Positions 23,530 to 36,100 of a stretch of DNA of 64,000 nt are shown here, in pieces. Source of the stretch: Aquatica leii. Taxonomy: Eukaryota > Arthropoda > Insecta > Coleoptera > Lampyridae. Each line of letters starts with the position of its first letter. Within the stretch, counting starts at the first letter, position 1. The notes below the pieces were generated by a model. The model saw nothing but the letters and a program-made list of their open reading frames with translations. It was not told the origin of the DNA and ran no database searches. The stretch is taken from contig CM069433.1 in assembly GCA_035610365.1 (NCBI GenBank), positions 82,637,236 through 82,701,235 of the forward strand, given 5' to 3'. The position numbers and the translations under genes are program-made.

Positions 23530-25157
23530 GTTTCTTTTTGCTCAAAGAACCAAGTAAAACTCTACGCTTGAATAATGGAAAAGTTTGAAATTTTGAAACA
23601 GTTGCCGGGGAGCGGACTCTCTCCCTGCAAAAACCAAGATGTCTTAGTGGTCGTAACTAAGTGAACAATAACCTCATTCAAATTGATAATGATTATTAAC
23701 AACCGGTATTATTTAATTTTAATACCGCCTAACGGCACATTTATCTTTAGGACTGTTTTTATGTTGCCAAACTTTGAGTCTATAACAAACTATTGTTTTC
23801 AGTCTCATTACTAATTATCCAGTTATAAAATAATATAGAAACAATAACTTTTTCTTATCCCTCAACACATTTACCGACAATAGTATAACCTCACAAATAA
23901 ACATTGTGAGTTGGACTTGAAAAGTGCGGAATTTTCAGCACAGCAATTATTTAGTAACACATTTGGTGATAATTCTTCAGAAAAAAATGCGACATAGGCA
24001 TACAATCGTTTGTCAAGTAGAAGTTCATAAAAAAAAACATTATAGCAGAAACAACTCATACGTTTAGACAAAAAAAAACTAAGTTTGTATTAAGAAGATT
24101 GCATCGTGCTAGCGTAAATAATAGTAATAGGAATACAGAAAACAGTAGTACAAAAAACCGCCACTAACCTGCATCAATACCAAACTTAAAAAAATTGCAG
24201 CTGAAAAACATTTATCTAAACTAAATTAGTATAAATTATAGAAAACGTAAATGCAAACACAACCTGTATAAAACCTAAAAATTCAGCCAAGATAGTCTTT
24301 TGCGCAAGCAGTCAACAATAATAAAGTACAAAACAACATTGCTAATAAAACAACACGTGTAACTAATTTTCTTGCCAACACTGTTGATTCTATTTGAACA
24401 AATGCTTACTAAACTAAATTTAATGGAACGTAAGGAATGTTCAGCTTATTACAGCCGTGAACAAACTAATAAAAAAAAATAAACAATATACAAAAACTAT
24501 CATTTAAATGCCAATAACCTTCAACAATATACTGGAATTTAAACATTCATGTATAAATCCGCTATCGTCTAATAAAAAATATTGAAAAAAAATATATATA
24601 GAAAAGCCTAACGCTAACTAATACCACAAAACACTTGTTCTGAAAATCAACAAGAATTCTCAAACACCACAACAAAATCTCATAATTAAAAAACCGTTAA
24701 AACACAAAACATAAGCCTATTTTTATACACACCAGACTGACACATCAAATTCCCAAAAAAAAGTGTTTAGAAGTAAACTGATGATACAGTAATTACGTCA
24801 TCTAATACTGATCCAGCAGCAGCTTTAAGAACCTCGGTTGTTAGATCTAAATATTTTCTTAGTTAATCTTAGAAACCCAAGCAGTAAATTTTCACCAAAG
24901 AAAAATCCGTAGACATTTGCAGAGTAAGGTAACATTTGAATTGTTATTTGTCCTGCTTTTCTGAAAGGCGATTTTGCTTTTCTTCGTTATGAAAAGTCAT
25001 CGACGTTTGTTTGTATGTGTATACTGGTTCTTTGACATCGCAAAGAACTTTTTTAATTGTTAAAATAGTGTAGCTGCAGTAGCAAAATATCGGTTGTGTG
25101 CACAGGAATTCTAAGTTTAAAAAACGTCCATTCACTTTATCATCACGCACCGAAAAA
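23530..25157. other. no gene seen
   Basis: Strongly AT-rich with many A runs. No domain on either strand. Confidence 0.45.
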
Positions 25158-25790
25158 AACTGGTGTGGTCACTACACGACTATAAGGAATGATGAAGGAA
25201 TGTTTACATATTTTTCAAGGTTATGTTGTCATAAAACCATCTTGAAGTGATATGTAAACGTTTTATTAACATCATATCGACTAACCCTTATATTTGTGCG
25301 CCTCGATATTACTTACCCCTTTAGTAAATCAGTAAAAAAATCGTCGCAGGCAGGATTTAAAACTATATTATATTTGTGAATTCATTTTAAATTACAAATT
25401 AAATATCTGATAAACTGTTAATGTGAGAATTTTTTTTATTTGAATAAATTGTTAGGAAGAATTAACTCTATAAGAAACTGTATAAATAATAATTCGAATA
25501 ATTTGCATACGTACAAAATTATATAAGAAAAACTGTTAAAAATGGCGGTTCCGGTTTTTTATCAGACCCATTTTTCATAAAACTAAGCGAATATGAAAAT
25601 CCAGCTCCAAATCATATTTCAAGTTATCGTGAGTACATCCAAAGATAATTTAAATAAGATGCAGCACTCCATATATAAACAAGTCAAAAAAATATAGAAA
25701 AAAATTATTTTTTAACGAATTTTGTTTTCCCTTCAAGATACGAAATTTTTTTCTAAAAAACTTTCCTTATAGGAACACCAGTTTTTTTTA
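25158..25790 (-). repeat. dispersed repeat, copy 2 (inverted relative to 285-1105)
   Basis: The reverse complement follows copy 1 from its CCACACCAG end (here CTGGTGTGGTCAC at about 25161) through ATATCGACTAACCCTTATAT, ATCGTCGCAGGCAGGATTT and the GTACAAAATTATATAAGAA block to about 25560, with weaker likeness to about 25790. Roughly 100 bp present in copy 1 around 900-980 is missing or replaced here, so the copies have diverged by indels. Confidence 0.7.
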
Positions 25791-28700
25791 AATAATATAT
25801 ATTGCTAAATTCATACTGTACCGGTAAAAATAATTCTTATTAAAAACAAAATCTTTTAAATCTATTAAAACACTGAAAAGAAAAATATGAAGTCTATAAA
25901 TACAAAAAGGTTTGTAAAAAAAATGTAGAGTGATAATCTGTAACTTACGTTATAAATATTTACATATGCATTAAATATATAGTAACAAAAACATTTCTCT
26001 ATTCTGTTTAAGTTTAACTATAACAGACCATAACAGAAAATGCATGTATGCATATTTGTAAAAAACGAGACGAATGTTTGCAATATAATTTTTATTGTTC
26101 TATGTAATAAAAATCAAGTCAAAACTTTATTGAAGCACAATAAAATGGTTAAAAATACGGACGTATACAAATCACCAACTTGCACTAAACGTATTGTTAT
26201 AAAAAGAACTAAAATGCACTCGTTGAATGTAATGCTTTGCATTCTCAAGCCTAAAGAGTTTAGATTTAGATGAATGAATTATTAATGACAAACTTTTCGC
26301 TTTTAAGAGAAACTTGTATTAAAAGTAAAGAAAAAGCATAAATATATCACTAACGATCGTGTAAACACAACTTGACATGCAACTAATTTGATAAAGTCAA
26401 CTAGACTATATGTCTCCGTATTAAACCAGAAAGGAATCGATCAAAACAGTTATCCGACAGCCAATATGGTTTACACGCGGCTCATGTAAGTGCATTTAGT
26501 CATGCAAGAACTACGTACAGTATAAATGCGATTTAACTTAATTCTTAAATATAGTGCAGTTGTATGCAGAGAAGTTATACAGAAAACCTTCTTCCATTTT
26601 CTGACATAATTAATATTCGTGCATAAATATTCAAATTACTGCAACGGATATACCGCAGACTTGTCCATTGCAAAGGAAATTAAGTTATCTAAATGGCATG
26701 ACTTGAACTCACATACTGCAACCCGTATTTATTGCTTCCTTGCCATGAACAAGGAATACAAAGTATCTCTAAATAGTTCCGAATTAGATTTTTAAGAAAA
26801 GCTCATTAAAATCTCAGATCAATTGGAAATAAAAATGCGCATTTGCTTTTTTAATCAAACAGATTGCTTAAGTTTCGTTAAACTATAAAAACAGAATAAT
26901 ATAACAAACTAATCGCGTGATGTTAAGTTAAAAAGATTTATTATTATTTGACAAACATTTAAATTTTTGTCAAATCGTGTTGCCTTTTCGATCATCAACG
27001 TAAGTTAGGTTGTTTGGCGATATAATTAAGATAACGGCTTTCATCAAATCGTGTAGACAAAGAATGGGTAGCAAAACACGATTTTTCACGTTTTTTATGT
27101 GTCAATATGCAATATTTTTGAAAAAAAAACTAATATTCTATGTTTCCTCTTAAAATTCGAGGCGTTGTTTTCGAGTGAATAAATCATTCTTTATTAAAAT
27201 CGCTTTTTGCCATAATTTTAGGTAAGCTCGCTGCTACACTCTTTTATACCTTTTATAACTGAACTATTAAATTATTCTGGGATTTGCGTTTCGGTATTTT
27301 CCCATATTTTTAACTTAACTCAGCTTGTGTGCATTTTTATATCCGTTATTTCTACCAGTTTCGTTATTTTATTTCGGTTTTCTTTTTTAAAGAAGCATAA
27401 TCACAAAACTAGGTTTATGCATTTATTTACGGCACATACGCATTTACATGAAAATAACACGAGCTAACGAACCTATATTCTTCAAGTTAAACACATAAAT
27501 ATTTGTAGCATCTAAGCAGCTGATCACATTAAAAGATCTTGAGAAGTTTGTTTTAAGAATGAACAGACTGGGTAAGTAATTTCGGCTTATTAAGAAGTTC
27601 ATAATTTTATTTTATGAAAGCTGTGAAACGAATTGCAACCATTCAAGTACAAGTAATCTGCGAAGTTAAGAGCCAGTTCTTGGCCTCATCTCCGAAAAAA
27701 CAATAGCGACCTCAGCCAAGAAGAAGAATGAAACTATCCGACCCATTGGTTTTTATTTCTATTCATGAATTGAATCCAAACTTTATTGTCTCCGAGATTA
27801 GCTTCTGCCTTGGCTCCAAGTTAGGACCGTATTGTCTACGCTTATACTTTCTGTCTCTGCCTATTTACAAAGATGAGTGTTTATACTTGTGGATAACTTA
27901 TCGATTTCCTGTTTCTACAAAGAATTTATTATTTAAAACTTTGTACATTTAGACGATTTTTTTCTTTAAAATCTTTTTACTGTCATGCGGCGATTCCATA
28001 CTAAATTCAAGGTAAAATGAAGTTCACAGTAAAATCGTTAATTTAATTTTTTCTTTGTATTAAGCACAAACTTTACATTCAATAAAAACAATATTAAGTA
28101 TAACTACTTAGAATCGATTTTAAATTAGACTTGACACCGGAATACTTTTTCCATTTCTAAATTTTTAATTAGCATTATACGTGTACATGTTAGTCTATCA
28201 GTATACTTAATTCTGAGAAATAAACCGAAGGAAATTAACCCTCCTATATTTGACGTAAAATATTAATTAGAATACGTTGTTTTTTATTGCAACAATCAAT
28301 AGCATAGCATCAAACTTAATGAAATAAATAAAAAATTCAACTTGTTCGGTATTGGTAACTATTTAAAAATTCCTTTTGTCAAATTTATTTTATGTAACGG
28401 TACCTACATTTTTTAATACATTTAATTACCATTCTAACATTTAAAAAAATGCTAAATACTAACTGCGACGTTCCATCACACCCATTTTATAAAACTTGTC
28501 TAAACACATACTAGAAGTTATTTAATATTACCTTTATGAAAATATTTTCCTTTTCAAATTTTTATATATAATTACAATAAATGAAATTACAACTTTAATA
28601 AGTAACAATCATTTTTACGACCAAAGCTTGCAGTTAGATTTTCTTTAAAATAACACAAATTTGAAAAAAGATAACTAATTTTTATTAACCGTTGTTTAGC

Positions 28701-30027
28701 TATAATCACAATGTGCTTCAAAAAAAAAAGATATAAAAATTCTACTAAAAATTTTAGATTTTAGCTTCTCTCGGGATAACACGACACTGATCCAAAGAGT
28801 TCTTTTAACAACTCAAAATCGCAGTAATCGGACCGTGTCTCAAAAATATATTTTCTATTGCAGATTATATTCATAAACAAATTTAAACTCAAAAAATTGC
28901 AGGAAATTTTTATCAATGATGATGAACAACAACCATGCTCAAAAGATTGTGAGTAAACCTTTCGAAAAGTAATTCAACGATCAAATGCTCAGTTCAGAAA
29001 AGAAGTCTCTTTCTAATTAGACCTGTAGCTCCTATAACAGATAATCACATATCTTGTTTTATAAATACAGATCTTAAATTCCGCAAGCTGTAAATCCAAG
29101 ATTAAAGATCTCTATAGCTACATATAGTCAATCTCTTACAACGTGATAACTAACTATTAGGCCCCAAGATGGCGTATGCCACACCTTTTGGCGTGTGTAG
29201 TTCTAACGATAATTTGTTAAAAGCTATATAACTGTCAATACGGTTGCGGAAACACATCAAAGCTTATCTCCCACTGACGATAAGCCACAGAAGAGCAAAA
29301 CAACTATCCAGTACTTCACTCGGGTAGCCTTTTTATAATTGCACTGACGTTTCTTTACTTATTCACTATACAAGTTAAGGATATAACCCGCAACCTATTC
29401 GTTTCAAAATCTCACTTTCGAAGCTATAGCTACACGTAGTTAAAGTGACCGATACTTGAAGCATCAAAACTACATTACTGTACCTTAATCAGCTTGTGAA
29501 CAATTGTATAAGATTCCTTATTAATTGTTATATTGTTAGCCATATGCAGAAAATAAGAGTAAAAAATTGGAAGTACATTAAATACGATTTAAAAGCAAAA
29601 CCTACACAATTTAATTTTTTTCTTGAAGAGTATATACGTTTACAGGTTTTCGCAGATACGGTATGAACTGTTTAGCTTTTGGGTGTTGCTGCGCGTAAAG
29701 TTTTTAGCTTCAAAAAACCATGTCAAAAAATGACGTTTCAGGTAAATAAAATTTATGATCTGCAAGTGATCTGCTGAAGTGATTTTTCTCCGTAAGTCTT
29801 ATGTACCGTTTCGATTTCTTTCGTAGCTGCACCTGACTGATTGGGCGCTCTCAAAGGCGTAAGTAAAACCTGAGGTTTGCATTTTACTGCTTTTTTCTTC
29901 TTTCCGTTGACCTTTGCCTAGATTTGTTGTGGTATTTGCTTCGTAGTCCATCGGCAAATGTCGGTTTCCACGTTGCTTATAGTCGTAGAGCATCGTCTCT
30001 TGTGTTGAGATTTGTGTTCTGTAGTTC
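25791..30027. other. no gene seen
   Basis: AT-rich DNA. A slightly more complex stretch at about 29155-29350 has CAAGATGGCGTATG and TATATAACTG followed by two GATAAGC sites and could be regulatory, but no adjacent coding exon was found. Open frames at 26040-26273 and 27728-27952 show no domain. Confidence 0.4.
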
Positions 30028-30262
30028 TTATGCCGGATTTACACCAAACAAACAAAATAGCAACAAAACAGAAACTCGTGTCGATCTCCACAAAACTGAA
30101 ACTTATCAAAAACATTTTGAAGACAGAAGTCACCGGCGACTATTTTTGTTGTGATTCTCAAGTGCCGATCGAAAGCGGTAACTTCAAAGGGTTTTTTTAC
30201 GACTACGGACACAGTCGGCTTAGTAGAAACAGGCTTCGACACGTCTCTGTTTTGTTGCCGTG
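30028..30262. repeat. candidate left terminus of a PIF/Harbinger element, with inverted repeat
   Basis: TTA at 30028-30030 is followed by TGCCGGATTTACACCAAAC, which resembles the AGGCGGGTTGCACAAAGC end of the TTA-flanked MITE at 17224. About 30060-30085 (GCAACAAAACAGAAACTCG, then TGTCGA) pairs with an inverse copy at about 30235-30258, so the end region is itself partly palindromic. It lies just outside the MADF/transposase genes. The matching right end was not found. Confidence 0.4.
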
Positions 30263-30474
30263 TTCAGTACCATATTTTCTTATTATGCATATGCTCAATG
30301 AAAAGATTATTATAAAAGGATGATGAGCAAGTAAAAGTACTGCTAAACGGTCTTTATTAGTTTATTATTTAGTGCGCAGTGTGTGCTTGTTTATAGGTAG
30401 GTAGGTATAATTATAATAAATCTATCTGTTTATTTACTTTATTTGCATTTTTGAATACCAGTTACTTGTAGAAC

Positions 30475-30828
30475 ATGACTGGAATAAAAAAACAGTAGAC
30501 GACAGAAAAAATCGGCATTCTAATTGAAACTTACCGTGAACATGATAATTTATGGGACCCCAAAAACCTGAACTATAAAAACCAAATTATAAAAATGGAC
30601 GCGTTCAAGGAAATAGCTTCCATATTCAACACAACGATACACAAAATAGAGACAAAAATAAAGAACATAATGTCACAGTATCAACGAGAAAGACGCAATT
30701 ATAAGAAAATGAAAAAATCGGGAGCTGGCCACGTTTTTAAAACAAAATGGTTTGGCTATAGTGCCACGAGTTTTTTAGAAGACAAAAACAAACCTAGAAA
30801 GTAAACGCAGATTGAAGTGGAATTGGAG
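30475..30828 (+). pseudogene. PIF/Harbinger MADF-domain protein, first exon
   Basis: The frame opens at ATG 30475 and carries a MADF (Myb/SANT-like) DNA-binding domain. Key residues are ILIETYREHDNLWDPKN, MDAFKEIASIFNTTIHKIE, KIKNIMSQYQRERRNYKKM, SGAGHVFKTKWFGY and SFLEDKN. In Harbinger elements this second protein binds the transposon ends and helps the transposase enter the nucleus. The frame has in-frame stops at codon 8 (TAG) and at 30802 (TAA); after the latter it stays readable (TQIEVELE) up to a good splice donor, GAG|GTGAGT at 30828/30829. The likely downstream exon is at 32541-33135. The transposase lies antisense between them. Confidence 0.75.
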
Positions 30829-30894
30829 GTGAGTAGTTAATTTGTAGTTTTTTGTTGTTTAATGAAAAGGCGACAAAAAAATTACATAAAATAA

Positions 30895-31777
30895 TTAATC
30901 ATACTGTGATTGCCACGGTACTTCCCCTAAGTCGCTGAATTTGTCTCTAATTTCCCGGGGCTTGTATTGCGAGTGACGTGGTTTCGGATCATTTTTCCAA
31001 AATCCTCCACTCACAATACCAGATTCGAAATGTTCAACATTAAACGAGCCTGGCGGTGTATTACTATCTTTCGACATTTCTACGTAAATAATTGTGCAAC
31101 AAAACACATGTTTGTACAACTTTCTCTTAACATAGGCTTACGAAGGACCCGAAACAGATGACAGTATTCCGAATACGTTTTTATTTATTTATTTATTTAT
31201 TTGAATACATCTGCCCAACAGATAAATCCAATGATAGGACAGGTATAAACTAGTTTTTATATAATAAACGTAAATTAAATTTAAAATTAAAAAAAAAAAA
31301 AAAACTAAATATAAATGGTTTTCGACCACTCTTCGAGCTCTACTTAAGCGGTAATTCAAAATTCGTTGCCTCGATCCACGTTCTTGGTGCCCTGCATTAT
31401 ATTTTATGACCAAGGCAATGAATCGTCTGCCACGAAAACGTACGGTACCAGTTTTTCTCTTCCAAAAAGTGCTGCCATTTGTGGCAAATTGAGCCTCTTT
31501 CCAATGCTTTTGCAAATCCCGTATTTTTGAAAACTCCTCGGTCTGATATCCGATCTTGGCACCTAACGTGAACAAAAATAAAATAGTAACTGGCATCGAC
31601 TATGACAAACAAGATAATGCCAAATGTCCCTTTGTAGTTGAAAAATTAACTTCCACTGTATTTAGGGGACTCTATGATAACATGTTTACCGTCCATACTG
31701 CCTATACACATTGGGAAGTTCTACATTGTATTATAACCATTTGCGATTTTCTTCCAATCTTCTAGATTTGTAGGAGC
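30895..31777 (-). pseudogene. PIF/Harbinger transposase (DDE_Tnp_4/HARBI1-like)
   Basis: An intron acceptor (TTGTTTTCAG) precedes 31777 on the minus strand. The exon then reads APTNLEDWKKIANGYNTM, NFPMCIGSMDGKHVIIESP, NYKGTFGI, VIVDASYYFIFVHV, GVFKNTGFAKALE, RILNYRLSRARRVVEN, then after an inserted LINE tail FGILSSV, VVQTCVLLHNYLRRNVE, PPGSFNVEHFESGIVSGGFW and a closing EVPWQSQYD. The catalytic triad would be D of SMDG, D of VDA and E of VVEN. Harbinger transposases end in a similar G.VPWQ motif. The upstream (N-terminal) exon was not recognised. A stop in NTM*NFP, a stop in SGS*FFNY, several frame changes and the 136-bp insertion make it inactive. Confidence 0.88.
31182..31317 (-). mobile_element. 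5'-truncated LINE tail inserted in the Harbinger transposase
   Basis: A 136-bp insert with an (AAAT)n-type tail on the minus strand, preceded by GTTGGGCAGATGTATTC, is flanked by GTTTT at 31177-31181 and 31318-31322. It interrupts the transposase between RRVVEN and FGILSS. A short 3' fragment with a simple-repeat tail and a target duplication fits a dead-on-arrival LINE copy. The family is not certain. Confidence 0.65.
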
Positions 31778-31790
31778 CTGAAAACAAACA

Positions 31791-31990
31791 AATACAGGGT
31801 CATACATAGTGACCGGTCATTAGAATACCCAATAAAACGACCAACGAAAAACGACAACTGAAAACAATCTGAAAATTGGTACCTACATAGGCATAAGCGC
31901 TTGAGATCTACAAAAAATATTTTAATTTATATGTCATTTCAGGTTATAGTGGAAGTCGATACAAAATTTGAAATTTTATATTGAACACCC
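31791..31990 (+). repeat. ACAGGGT-ended repeat, copy 1
   Basis: Starts with TACAGGGTCATAC at 31793 and contains CATTTCAGGTTATAGTGGAA, matching CATTTCCGGTTATAACGGAA in the repeat at 55473-55790. It ends near ATTGAACACCCTTC. It lies in the presumed intron of the Harbinger transposase. Confidence 0.5.
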
Positions 31991-32540
31991 TTCATATTTA
32001 TGAATTTTTGAATGGCCTAGAGAATTATTCTGATTAATTAGAATCAGTCTGTTATTAAGACATTACCATACGCATCTATCCTACTTTTTTTGCAGTTTTC
32101 ACAGCAGTAAGTCAATTAAAAACTCGATTTTCAACATTTTTGCGACAAGGTATAGGTAACTAAAAAAATTATGGATTCACGTATAAGGTAGATTTATCAA
32201 TTTATAGCAATTTGTACGGTCTATCGATCTTAAAAATAAAAAATATGATTTTCAAAAAAGTGGAAGGTAACGACATCCTTACATTCAATTTGAACCGTTG
32301 TTTGTCTCCGTAGCTATGCGAGAACAGATATATGGCTCTTATGCAAAATTACTTTTTGCTGCCTATCTTACAAAAAATTACATATTTCTATTTCGTAAAA
32401 TAAGTGAGATACGTATGGTGGTCATTCAAAAATGCAAAAATATAAAGGATGTACCATTTGAAACGACAAAGTTGGCAGCGGCTTACAGTGTAACCCTAAG
32501 TACGACATCTTATATAATTATGCTACATGTTTAATTACAA

Positions 32541-33135
32541 AAAAGTGATTCGTCAGATATTCAAAGTACAACCCAAGCACCGAATGAGAATGAAAGTGAA
32601 GGCAAATTTGCAGAACCCTAGTTAACTGAGGAAATCAGCACAACTACAGCAAATATGAGAGAACAGCCTAAAGTAGTCACTCTTGCAGCGTCAGTTAACA
32701 TAAATGTTCCAGTTGAACAGACCGAATGTGTAGAAGGTTATCAGAATCAGCAAGGTTCTCAGACACAGCACGTGTTTAATACCCAAAAATTGGCCCAAAA
32801 AAAGAAACGTATTGACAGTGATGACAAAAGTGAAACCACAGAGGTCTCTCGGATGATGAAGTTTGTATTGGAAAACAGACCAGACAAGTACACAAAGGCG
32901 TGACAAATTCAACGTGTTTGGTGAAATGGTGGTCCACAATATCAAACATCTGCAAACTGAACATGCTACTTTGCAGCACAAGATAAATAACCTACTATAT
33001 GAGACTCGAATCGGATATAATTACAATGTTCAACCAAACTTGGGTATTGTCGTACCATCACCGTCAACTCACAGCTGTCACACTGTTTCATCTGACCCAC
33101 AGTCGGCAATGATGGAAATATATAGTACTAATTAA
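32541..33135 (+). pseudogene. PIF/Harbinger MADF protein, C-terminal exon
   Basis: Plus-strand frame rich in S, T, E and Q (SDSSDIQSTTQAPNENESEG, then TTTANMREQPKVVTLAASVN) that leads into KKKRIDSDDKSETTEVSRMM. After one frame change come KFNVFGEMVVHNIKHLQTEH and LQHKINNLLYETRIG. That last part resembles the C-terminal helical block of MADF/BESS-type Harbinger proteins ('F..FGE.VA..LR.L......H.I.N.L.E'). TAA closes it at 33133-33135. One in-frame stop (after GKFAEP) and one frame change mark it as decayed. Linkage to the exon at 30475-30828 is inferred from family structure and strand. Confidence 0.6.
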
Positions 33136-36100
33136 AACCTTTTACAATAGGCCATTGCATGGTTTTTTACGGCTTTTTTATGTTGTTCTGCCGCAGCACT
33201 AATTTTTCTATTAGTTTGTCTGATATAGGTTCGATTGCAGTTTTTGAGATTTTGTAATACAGTGCAAATTTTGCGGTATGCTGTAAATGTTGTGTCTGTT
33301 TTATGGTTTTAAAATAGCGCTGATTTTCCGGCGTTGAGGTGCCTTTTGAGTATCCCTTTACATGTTATAGACACTGCAGATGCACTATCACTGAAAATCA
33401 ATCCAAAGCGTTAGTGATGATTCTGTAGCTTTACATCGACCAAAGACTTTTTTACTTTTAATGTTTGTGCAAATGTTATATTCTTGTGCAGCAACAAAAA
33501 ATTTAGTAATGTTTAAATTCTAAGGTAACGGATTACTTCAGCAATCTCCAAAACCAATTCGTGATGAAAATGTGTGTAATATTTATTAAAATAATTACCG
33601 GTTCGTAATTGAATCAGTAGTAATACCATAACTGTTTCTTTCATAATGATGCTTCGGAATATGCTCCTTAAACAAATAAACATTAAACCATATCAGTGTA
33701 AACGAAAGGTATTTCAAAATTACGAAAGAAAAACTTAATAAGTATTTAAATTATTCAGTTTAATTATTAAAAGACACAATTATGTGAGCGTACCTTGAAA
33801 TAGTCTGTCAAAGACACAATTTAATGTTAAACAACCAAATCGAATTGCATTATCTCTCATCCTTGACTTCTTTTTAAAAAGATACCTAAGCACAACGGGA
33901 TAAATTGGTATGGCAACATCAAAAGCGTCTCGTAACAGGATTACTTTTATCATAAATAAAACGAATTTTTAAAAAAAAGATTAAAATAACCATCTTTAAA
34001 ATTTTTGACTATTTAAATGTAAAAATCGGCTAAAAATAATTTAATAAAAAAGTTACATACGTGAAGTGGAAGGAAGTAATTTGGAGCATATTTTTATGTT
34101 ATCATTATAACAGGGGCTAAGCGAAAGTAAGCGTTTTGTTTTTTGCATAATTTTCAAATTCCTTTTCTAGAAGCTCTCATTTGCACTTGTGACGTGTAAT
34201 CAGTTTTGTCTGTGCAGATAAAAACAAAACAAACGGTGTTGTAAATATTCTTATTATAAGCAAGTTGCACCGGTTCTTCATAAAGACGGGTGGTGCATTC
34301 AATGTTGCGTTTTTATTAAACGCGTTCCGATGCAGGGGTTTAAAATTTAAATAAAAATTCCTCAAGAAAACTCGTCCATTTGAACAGGGAAAGGTAATTG
34401 ATTTTTCTTCCTCATAAAATAAAGCAGCGAATGTTCTTTTTATTTATAGTCGACTTAAGACAACAAGAACATGATCCCTACGGTCGACGACACAGCTGGG
34501 TCATTTTAAACGCTATAAAGATATACGCACATGTGCGGAATGCACGTACATAAATGCAGAATGACTTCATCTAAGCTACGGGCTGTCATTTTGGTTTTAT
34601 GCATGCTGCACGACAGTAATTCAATCTTGTGTTTAAACTAGAAGTTCGTGCTTTATCTGGATCAATTTTCTAAGAGCAGTATAATTAAATAATTAATTTG
34701 TTATCTATAACTTTATATCTTCGTTACTAGTTAGCTGTGTTAGTAAACGAGGGGCGTCAAAAAATATCGCAAATTAGTATTTCCAATTCGAAACATACTT
34801 CAAACTTAATTAAACTAATGCAATCTGACAAAATAAAATTAAAAAATCAAATGAAAATTTAAACAGGTTCTGGTAATAGAAAAAGAAATATTTGTAAAAA
34901 CCATTTTCAGACGAGGAAATTGAAAACTCGCTATCGGTTGAAACTGTCTAGTTGTCAAGGTACGAGTTTCACACTTTAATTTACTTTTGTTATCAAAACC
35001 TATCCTTTTGTAACAATTTAAATTGCAAACGAAATTTCTTCGAATGTCACAAAACCATAAACCTTGAACTCTCAACTTTATAATATGATACATAATTATT
35101 TTCAGTGGATTTTTAAAAACAAAATGCCTTATTGTTAACATAAAAGCATCATAATTGCTTACCTTAACTTAAAATTGAATATTCAAGGCGGCTTACTCAA
35201 ATAAAGTTCATGTATTTTGGCAATGCACAGTAGACAAGAAATCAGTTTATTTCTTGTTTAAAATGATACTGAGCAACTTTTTACTTCTTTCTAAATTCCC
35301 CATAGCTTACGTAATTATGTACCAAAGGATTAAATACAGATAGCTTTAATTACTGATGAATAAATTCTTGAACTAAGAAAACAACTGCTCATATCTAAGT
35401 TAATAATTAGTTTGTAAATATTTTTTCAAACTACCCTGAAAAGAGCTTAATTTCTTTATTTATCGAATATATTTCTTTTAAAAAGTACTTGAACTTTTTC
35501 AGCAAATTTTCTTTTAAACGTTTCGAAAATTTCAGTGTAATTACTTTATTCCATGTGTATTAGATTATAACTTTCAAATATAATTTATTTTTAGATATAT
35601 GCAAGTGTTTTATGTCAGAAAAATTGTTTTTAGTAGTGTGTACATCGAATGTGGGGATTTGATTTTATTTTCATCGAACCGAACGCCAACGAGACACGAT
35701 CGTGTTTGAACATTCTTGTGTATAATTTAATTAAATTATAGCTATGCTGCCGACTACGAAATTATTGGATTGTGTTCTTATAATTTAGGAACATTTTAAT
35801 AAATCCAGTATTCTATGAAAACAAAAATAATTTCAGAATCGAGAAGCATGTTTGTATACACAAGAGGCGTGGCTATCGCCATCTAGTGGTCTAAATTTAC
35901 CACGAAGTACGAGATTTAATATGTATAGTTATATAGTCCACTATAACGTCGTATATTTTTTGCTTGTCTGTATGTTGCAATGGCAGTCGTCAATGTTATT
36001 ATATTCTTTTTAGAAGCTTCTCGGCATCACTCAATAGTACTAGTGTTGAGTGTAATCGATTTATTTAAATAATCGAATTAATCGGAATATATTGTTTTGA

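Noticed and set aside
31181-31201. Independent TTTA microsatellite
   Set aside because: Better explained as the tail of the truncated LINE, because a GTTTT duplication brackets the whole 136 bp.
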